Source: DDH964 sp963763205
GTDB taxonomy: Bacteria; Desulfobacterota; Desulfuromonadia; Desulfuromonadales; DDH964
NCBI GenBank assembly: GCA_963763205.1
Contig: CAVXNQ010000021.1
Span: 1 to 64,000, forward strand
Direction: 5' to 3'
Length of the DNA: 64,000 bases
Shown: positions 59,070 through 64,000 of the stretch, piece by piece
Layout: each line of letters starts with the position of its first letter
Numbering within the stretch: position 1 is the first letter of the stretch
Program-made: the position numbers and the translations under genes
Notes under the pieces: generated by a model
Told to the model about the DNA's origin: nothing
Seen by the model: only the letters and a program-made list of their open reading frames with translations
Database searches by the model: none

Positions 59070-60289
59070 TCAATAGCCGCCGGAAACTCCGCCGCCCCCG
59101 AAACTCCCCCCGCCCGGGCGGAATCCCCCGACCTGCGGGGTCTCGGTCGCCGGAGCCAGGGGCTGCATTGCCGCCAGGGACTCGAAGTCCAGGCCGTAGA
59201 GACGGGGTTCCAACAGGGGTTCGGCGGTGAAAGCCCCCCGGCGCCGATCCGCGCCGGCACGCAGCCAGCGCAGGACGCCGAAGGCCAGCCCGGCGAGAAC
59301 CAGGCCTGCGGCTGTCACCTCCTCGGCCAGATACCCCAGGTGGACAAAGTACGCGAGGGTGAGGAGTCGAAGCGGTGCCGGAAAAGACCGCAAACCAGAG
59401 CAGCGCCCGGTCCCGGCGGACGATCCCCAGGGCCAGGATCGCCGCGGGGAGCAGGGCGGTGAGCACCGCGCAGCAGAGGTCAAACCAAGGATCGAACCCG
59501 GGTACATTCGCCGCTCCCGACCTCCAGCCGAGCCAATTCTGCCACAGCAGGCGGTGGGCGTAGAGGTTCACGTCCAGGTAGAGCCCGGCCAGCGCTGTGA
59601 GGCGCACGGTCTCCAGGCACCAGAGGTAGCCCCGGGGAAGCCTTTCCCGGCACGCCGAGCCGCTGGTGCGCCCAGATCCCCACCGCACCCAGGAGCAGGA
59701 AGAGCACGACCCGGGCCAGGCCCGGCGCGTGCCAGTGCAGGACGTCGGCGAGGTGGAAGGGGAGGGCGGCCAGGGCCACCACGGCCGCCAAGGCCGCCAG
59801 GGCATACCCGTAGCGGACGGCCAGCAGCGCGGCGCCGACCAGAACGATGCCGTGGGCCGCGAGCCAGCCCAGGCGCTCCGCGTTCCGGCCCCAGTCGTGG
59901 GCGGGGATGCCCACCGCCAGGGCCAGGAAGACGACGGCCAGGATCAGCAGCACTTCCTCGGCGCCGCAGCGGTAGAGGCGGCGGCCGTGAATGAGCCCGC
60001 GATCGGCGACCCAGGCGCAAAGCGGCGCGAAGAGCAGGAGGAGCGCCGTAATGCCGGCCTCCTCGACATGGAGGACCACGGCCGGGAGGGCCACCAGGGC
60101 CACTACGCCCACCGCGGTGAACAGGGCCAAAAGGATCCGGATGAACAGGTTCACCCGCACCAGCTCGGGGCGGTACCGCTCCCGCACCGCCGCGGCCTGG
60201 GCCGGCGAGATCAGCCCGACCTCCTCCCAGCGCCGGGCTTCCTCCACCACCTGCACCCGGTTCTCGCCTTCTCCGTAGCGCGCGATCAT
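59070..60289 (-). pseudogene. DUF4401/DUF2157-type membrane protein, two frameshifts
   Basis: The start ATG (60289) overlaps the stop of the upstream gene (ATGA). The protein begins MIARYGEGENRVQVVEEARR and carries about nine hydrophobic helices. Reading frames change near 59648 (after HQRLGVPG, continuing RLPRGYLWCLETVRLTALAG) and near 59375 (after LLWFAVFSG, continuing LRLLTLAYFVHLG). It ends with a glycine-rich GGGSFGGGGVSGGY tail. One or two base indels explain each break, with no in-family stop. As it stands the product is broken. Function unknown. Confidence 0.7.
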
Positions 60290-61232
60290 TCGGCACTCCT
60301 GAAATGGCGGTGGCAGGCCACCAGGGCCGCAACCAGTGCCGCCGCGGTAATCAGGAAGTAGCCGAGGATCCCCTCCACGTTCCACCGAGCAGTGCTGCAG
60401 CACGAAGATCGTGACCCCCAGGTAGCCGTAAAGGACCGCGTAGAGGAGAAAGGCGAAGCGGCGTGCCCGCTGGGCGTAGAGCGCGCTGCCGGTGCCGGTC
60501 AGTCAGCAGGCCGGCGAGGTAGAACAGGCCCTGTGTCCGGGCGCCGACACCGGAGACCAGCGCGGCGAAAAGGATGTTGACGCCCAGGTGCAGGTGCACG
60601 GGAAGGAAGTGGCGTTTCCAGCCGAGCCGGACCTGGGCCGCGCCGGCGGCCACCACCGCGGCGCCGAAGAACAGGGCGTTGCCCCGCAGGGCGCCCTCCC
60701 ACCTTACCCCGGCAAACAGGCTGGTCTTCACCCCGAGCCAGGCACCGAGGGTGGAGAGGGCCAGGGAGAGCACCAGGCGGTTGTCGAAGTAGTGGGCGCA
60801 GAAGAGGTAGAAAAGGCCGGAACCCAGCAGCCACCAGTTCCAGTGCTGGGCCAGCACCTGGTAGCGGAGTTCCAGGTAGCCTTGTAAGGTCCCGAGGAGC
60901 AGGCATCCCAGAAGGAGGACGTAGTCGTACGCCGCGTCGGGCGCCGGCAGCATCTCCGCCGAGAACCCGCCGCCGCGGCGCAGGCAATAGGCGAAACATC
61001 CCGCGCAGCCCAGGGCGATGGCAGCGAGCAGGGCCAGATGGCCGATGGCGGCGAAGTGTTTGGCGATCAGCAGGCCGAGGCCGGTGGTCAGGACCAGGAT
61101 GCCCGCGTACAGGAGCAGCCGCAGCTCCCAGTGCACCGAAAACAGCTCCCGGCCGTAAATCCGGCGCAGCAGCGTTGCCTGCTCCTGGTTCAGAATCCCG
61201 ACCCCCTCCAAATCGTTCAGTGCCTCTTGCAA
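60286..61232 (-). pseudogene. DUF2157-type membrane protein, two frameshifts
   Basis: Starts MQEALNDLEGVGILNQEQATLL, the short N-terminal DUF2157 helix pair, then GRELFSVHWELRLLLYAGILVL and about eight membrane helices. The frame breaks near 60500 at a tandem CAGTCAG on the plus strand (after LAGLL; the next frame continues TGTGSALYAQRARRFAF) and near 60385 (after LQHCS, continuing RWNVEGILGYF). It ends FRSAE* at 60286, overlapping the next gene. Both halves of a conserved pair are broken, which argues for local sequence error or joint decay. Confidence 0.7.
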
Positions 61233-61340
61233 AGGTTGCCTCCCTAAATCGTCTCCAGCTGGTTGCTGATTCTGCGTGAATCCGGAATGGCGCTAGTTTA
61301 AGGTCTTTGCGACGCTGCCGGGGAATAAACTCGGGACTGT

Positions 61341-61438
61341 CCCCGGCTTCATCGGGGGCTGTCCCGAGTTTATCCCCCTCCCCGGCTTCATCGGGGGCTG
61401 TCCCGAGTTTACTCCCCGGCTTCATCGGGGGCTGTCCC
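61341..61438. repeat. REP-like array, three 25-bp direct copies
   Basis: The unit CCCCGGCTTCATCGGGGGCT plus GTCCC occurs at 61341-61365, 61380-61404 and 61414-61438, separated by 14 and 9 bases (GAGTTTAxxCCC-like). Each unit can fold as CCCCGG...CGGGGG. A GGGACTGTCCCC/GGGGACAGTCCC pair flanks the array at ~61334 and ~61505. It lies in the gap between the dehydrogenase stop and the DUF2157 start, typical of REP elements acted on by RAYT transposases. Confidence 0.75.
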
Positions 61439-61607
61439 AGATGTTTACGGGCTATGAAACTCGGGTGGTTCGCGGCGCAAAAGCCTGGGACAGCCCCCGT
61501 TCGGGGACAGTCCCGGTTTTGCTGCAATCCACCCTTAAACAATGCCCGAATGTCTTGGCTGAACCTGCCGCCGCCGGCATTTTTCGTCGCACGGCAACGG
61601 GTCCGAC

Positions 61608-62714
61608 TCAGCTGCGGACCGGTGCCGTGAACTCCCGGTAGCGCATTGCCGCCAGGACCCGCTCCTTGGCCAGCACCTCGGCCGCCGCCCGGGGCAGGAG
61701 CTGCTCCTGGCGCGCCTTGTCGAGGATCGCTGCGGTGTTGCTGCGGATGCGCTGCTCGATGGCGGCAAAAGCCTCCTCGACGCTTTTCCCGGCATACTCC
61801 ATGGCGGCCATGATCACCCCGCCGGCGTTGGCGATGAAGTCGGGGACGACCAGCACCCCGCGCTCGGCCAGCCGTTTCTCGGCGGCGGCGGTGGCGGCGA
61901 TATTGGCCCCCGGGACGATCAGGCGGGCGCGCACCGCATCGGCGTTTCCTTCGTGGAGGACGTCGGGGCCGGCAGCCGGCACCAGAATGTCGCAGTCGAG
62001 GGCGAAGAGTTCCTCGGTGGAAAGCGTTCGGGCGCCCGGACAGGCGCTGACCCGCCCGCTTTTTTCCTTGGCCGTCAGCAGCTCGGCCACCGGCAGGCCT
62101 TCGGGGCGCCAGGCGGTGCCGCCGGTATCGCTGGCGGCGACGATCCGCGCCCCCTTCTCGGCGAGGCAGCGGGCCGCCGCCCGGCCGACGTTGCCGAAGC
62201 CCTGGAGCGCCACTCGCGCCCCGGCAAGGGGCAGTTCCGCTCGGACGCAGGCGACCTCGGCGCAGATCGCGACGCCGAAGCCGGTCGCCCCGAGTTGGTC
62301 GAGGGGCAGGCCGCCGATTTCGCCGGGCAGACCGCAGGCCCGGCCGTTCTCCGCCAGGATCAAGGCCATGCTCTGCTCGTTGCTGCCCATGTCCGGGCCG
62401 GGGATGTACTCGCGCAGCTCGGTGATCATCCGGGCGAAGACCTGCATCAGCCGGTCCATGTCGGGGCGTTTGGGGTCGGCGACGATCCCCGCCTTGGCGC
62501 CGCCGTGGGGGAGCCCGGCCAGGGCGTTCTTCAGGGTCATGGTGCGGGCCAGGCGTGCCACTTCCTCCAGCGTCACCCACGGTGCCACCCGCACCCCGCC
62601 GATGGCCGGGCCGAGGGCGGTGTTGTCGACCACCACCATCGCTCTGAGGCCGCTGCGCGGGGCCCACAGCTGCAGGATCTTGGCCGGTCCGATGTCGTCG
62701 CAGGTTACGTCCAT
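61608..62714 (-). CDS. Glu/Leu/Phe/Val dehydrogenase family protein
   Basis: 368 residues from the ATG at 62714. The catalytic domain has AMVVVDNTALGPAIGGVRVAPW, TLKNALAGLPHGGAKAGIVADP (active-site Lys), YIPGPDMGSNEQSMALI and GATGFGVAI. The Rossmann domain has LQGFGNVGRAAARCLAEKGARIVAASDTGG and VPDFIANAGGVI. It is shorter than hexameric GdhA (~420-450), as in leucine/phenylalanine dehydrogenases (~360), so the physiological substrate is uncertain. It reversibly deaminates an amino acid with NAD(P). An extension upstream of 62714 is not in-family. Confidence 0.9.
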   Translation of the reverse strand: MDVTCDDIGPAKILQLWAPRSGLRAMVVVDNTALGPAIGGVRVAPWVTLEEVARLARTMTLKNALAGLPHGGAKAGIVADPKRPDMDRLMQVFARMITELREYIPGPDMGSNEQSMALILAENGRACGLPGEIGGLPLDQLGATGFGVAICAEVACVRAELPLAGARVALQGFGNVGRAAARCLAEKGARIVAASDTGGTAWRPEGLPVAELLTAKEKSGRVSACPGARTLSTEELFALDCDILVPAAGPDVLHEGNADAVRARLIVPGANIAATAAAEKRLAERGVLVVPDFIANAGGVIMAAMEYAGKSVEEAFAAIEQRIRSNTAAILDKARQEQLLPRAAAEVLAKERVLAAMRYREFTAPVRS

Positions 62715-62949
62715 GTCCCTACTATAGCAAAGAAATCCGCGCCTGCCGCAGGGCTCGCCAGGCTCCTGCCGGCAGGCCCTGCAGTTTGGATAACTCCTTA
62801 ATTTTGCAGGTGCTAATGTAGCGCCGGAGGTTTGCGTTATAATAAGGCTAACGGTAAAGTTCCCATTCCGGATCACCGACGCAGACTCCTGGTCGAAGGC
62901 GGCAAGTCGCGTTGTCGTTACCCGGCCAACGTTGCCAAGGGGGATACTT

Positions 62950-64000
62950 ATGCCCAAAAAAGGATCGACGGGGGAGACCATGACCAACAGCACACCAGGG
63001 ACCCTGGCCCACCATCTGGCAGCCGTCAAGAGAGGAGAGCGGCGTTTCGAAAACGCCTTCCAGAGCGTGGCCCGGATGATCCTCGCCGACGAGATCGAAA
63101 AGGTCGTGGTCAACGGCAAGACGACCTACGACTTCAAGATCTTCCGCCGGGGAAAGAAGCATGTGGTCGGCATGTACGACGAACTCAACAGCCTGGTCTC
63201 TTTCGTCAAGGACGCCGCCGAGGGCGGCTCTTCCAAGGAGATGGCCTTTGTGCTGGTGGGCGAGCCGGGCAACGGCAAGACCTTCTTCGTCGAGTTCCTG
63301 TGCAGCGTCTACCGGGGCTTTCTGGCGAGCCCGGAGAACCGCAAGTACACGTTTCAGTTCACCGGCCTCGACCGCCTCGGCAGCTACGGCCGCATCCATA
63401 CCATCGAGTCCCAGACCTACGAGGACCCGCTGATCCTGGCCATGAACCTCTTCGAGACGGCCGACCAGAACCGCGAGTTTCTCGCCCGCCAGGGCGGTTT
63501 TGACGACAAGGCGATCGACGCGCTCTACGCCAACTACCGGCCCCTGGGGGCCTGCAGCGGCTACATCTGGAACGACATCCGCTCCTTCACCGGCGGCGAT
63601 GTGGCGGCGATGCTCGAACATATAGCGATCATTCCGGTGCCGCTCTCCGAGAGCCTGGGGACGATCACCGGCAAGTACGCGGCCAAGGACAAGATCACCT
63701 CCAGCGCCGTCGACCTGCTCGGCGAAGAGTCGATCCAGCGCCTGCTGCACATCACCGACACCAACAACCCCTACCGCTTCGACCTGCGGCGCGGGGCGCT
63801 GGCCCGGGTGGCCGGTGGCGGCATCCACTTCTCCGACGAGATCTACAAGAACAAGAAGGACCTGGTGCAGGTCTACCTGGGGGTGATCCAGAATCGCACC
63901 ATCGAGATCGACGGCTACAAGTGGCCCATCGACACCCTGATCGTCGCCACCAGCAACAACAGCGAGTTCAACCGCTTTCTGGCCGAAAAGGAGGAGGCGC
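62950..64000 (+). CDS. prkA: PrkA family serine protein kinase / AAA+ protein, partial
   Basis: The ATG at 62950 is preceded by AAGGGGG. A later ATG at 62980 is also possible. The ~350 residues visible start the PrkA pattern: RRFENAFQSVARMILADEIEKV, MYDELNSLVSFVKDAAEGGSSKEM, then the Walker A VLVGEPGNGKTFFVEFLC, YTFQFTGLDRLGSYGRI and the AAA Walker B/sensor region FSDEIYKNKKDLVQVYLG with IVATSNNSEFNRF. The family (~640 residues) has an N-terminal AAA ATPase and a C-terminal kinase-like part, linked to stress and sporulation/survival in other bacteria. The C-terminal half lies beyond the window. It is divergent from the dehydrogenase across ~235 bases. Confidence 0.93.
   Translation, partial: MPKKGSTGETMTNSTPGTLAHHLAAVKRGERRFENAFQSVARMILADEIEKVVVNGKTTYDFKIFRRGKKHVVGMYDELNSLVSFVKDAAEGGSSKEMAFVLVGEPGNGKTFFVEFLCSVYRGFLASPENRKYTFQFTGLDRLGSYGRIHTIESQTYEDPLILAMNLFETADQNREFLARQGGFDDKAIDALYANYRPLGACSGYIWNDIRSFTGGDVAAMLEHIAIIPVPLSESLGTITGKYAAKDKITSSAVDLLGEESIQRLLHITDTNNPYRFDLRRGALARVAGGGIHFSDEIYKNKKDLVQVYLGVIQNRTIEIDGYKWPIDTLIVATSNNSEFNRFLAEKEEA

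Noticed and set aside
57934..59805. Very long minus-strand frame (623 codons) overlapping the desaturase
   Set aside because: Its right end is the genuine middle of the DUF4401-type gene in the correct frame, but the rest is the antisense of the desaturase; low-complexity Gln/Gly/Arg composition.
60499..62667. 722-codon minus-strand frame across the dehydrogenase
   Set aside because: It is a frame shadow of the dehydrogenase and DUF2157 genes, rich in Arg, Pro and Gly, with no family similarity.
1..64000. tRNA, rRNA or CRISPR array
   Set aside because: No cloverleaf with CCA-type acceptor, no rRNA core sequence and no regularly spaced repeats with unique spacers were seen; the 61.3-kb array has too few, unequal spacers.

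Overview
The window is a GC-rich bacterial chromosome segment with Gram-negative envelope biology: a complete OpgG/OpgH periplasmic-glucan pair, lipoproteins and exported proteins. A GEMM-type cyclic-dinucleotide riboswitch, REP-associated transposase debris, PrkA, and many small zinc-ribbon, MORN and DUF2007-type proteins together suggest Desulfuromonadota (Geobacter/Desulfuromonas relatives). That placement is inference from gene content; there is no rRNA or other marker gene here, and I see no tRNA and no CRISPR array.

Layout. 0-6 kb: a HAD phosphatase (cut by the window edge), cyclophilin, a catalytically dead rhomboid-like protein, a palindromic repeat element, SIMPL, a class I amidotransferase, a MORN protein and small DUF proteins. 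6.6-14.9 kb: one giant exported multidomain protein on the minus strand, split by five frameshifts. 15-18 kb: a two-gene zinc-ribbon membrane operon.

18-27.3 kb is the most interesting region. A full-length 999-residue exported scaffold with a cysteine-less transglutaminase fold (23987-26986) ends in a short AT-rich hydrophobic tip. It is followed, with a 4-base overlap, by a small membrane protein. A second, 5'-truncated scaffold copy (19052-21316) carries an unrelated hydrophobic tip and its own overlapping small membrane genes. A third, orphan tip plus partner copy (21820-22440) lies between them, next to a broken REP-associated tyrosine transposase. Each tip/partner cassette ends in the same ~94-bp repeat. 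A GEMM-family riboswitch with a terminator-like hairpin precedes the full-length gene. This looks like a polymorphic effector/immunity locus with silent cassettes under cyclic-dinucleotide control.

28-38 kb: mainly housekeeping and envelope genes (cytosine-deaminase-like enzyme, exported proteins and a lipoprotein, isochorismatase-type hydrolase, TPR protein, PhnA, a HEAGH membrane protein, M20 amidohydrolase, methyltransferase, TMEM175-type channel). It also holds a sufB 3' remnant. 38.8-47.7 kb: opgGH and a tightly overlapping glycosidase-like / GT4 glycosyltransferase / DUF374 acyltransferase operon, suggestive of glycolipid or surface-glycan synthesis. 47.9-58.9 kb: two histidine kinases (one fused to an SH3 lipoprotein-like module), a transglutaminase with an intact triad, a phosphoesterase, 3-hydroxyacyl-CoA dehydrogenase, cupin, a deleted MBL-fold pseudogene, thioesterase, TrmO-like enzyme and fatty acid desaturase. 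59-61.2 kb: a DUF2157/DUF4401-type membrane gene pair, each with two frameshifts. 61.3-64 kb: a REP-like array, an amino-acid dehydrogenase and the 5' part of prkA.

Frameshifts cluster in 6.6-15 kb, at 22.6 kb and in 59-61 kb. Whether these are real gene decay or assembly indels cannot be decided from the sequence alone.
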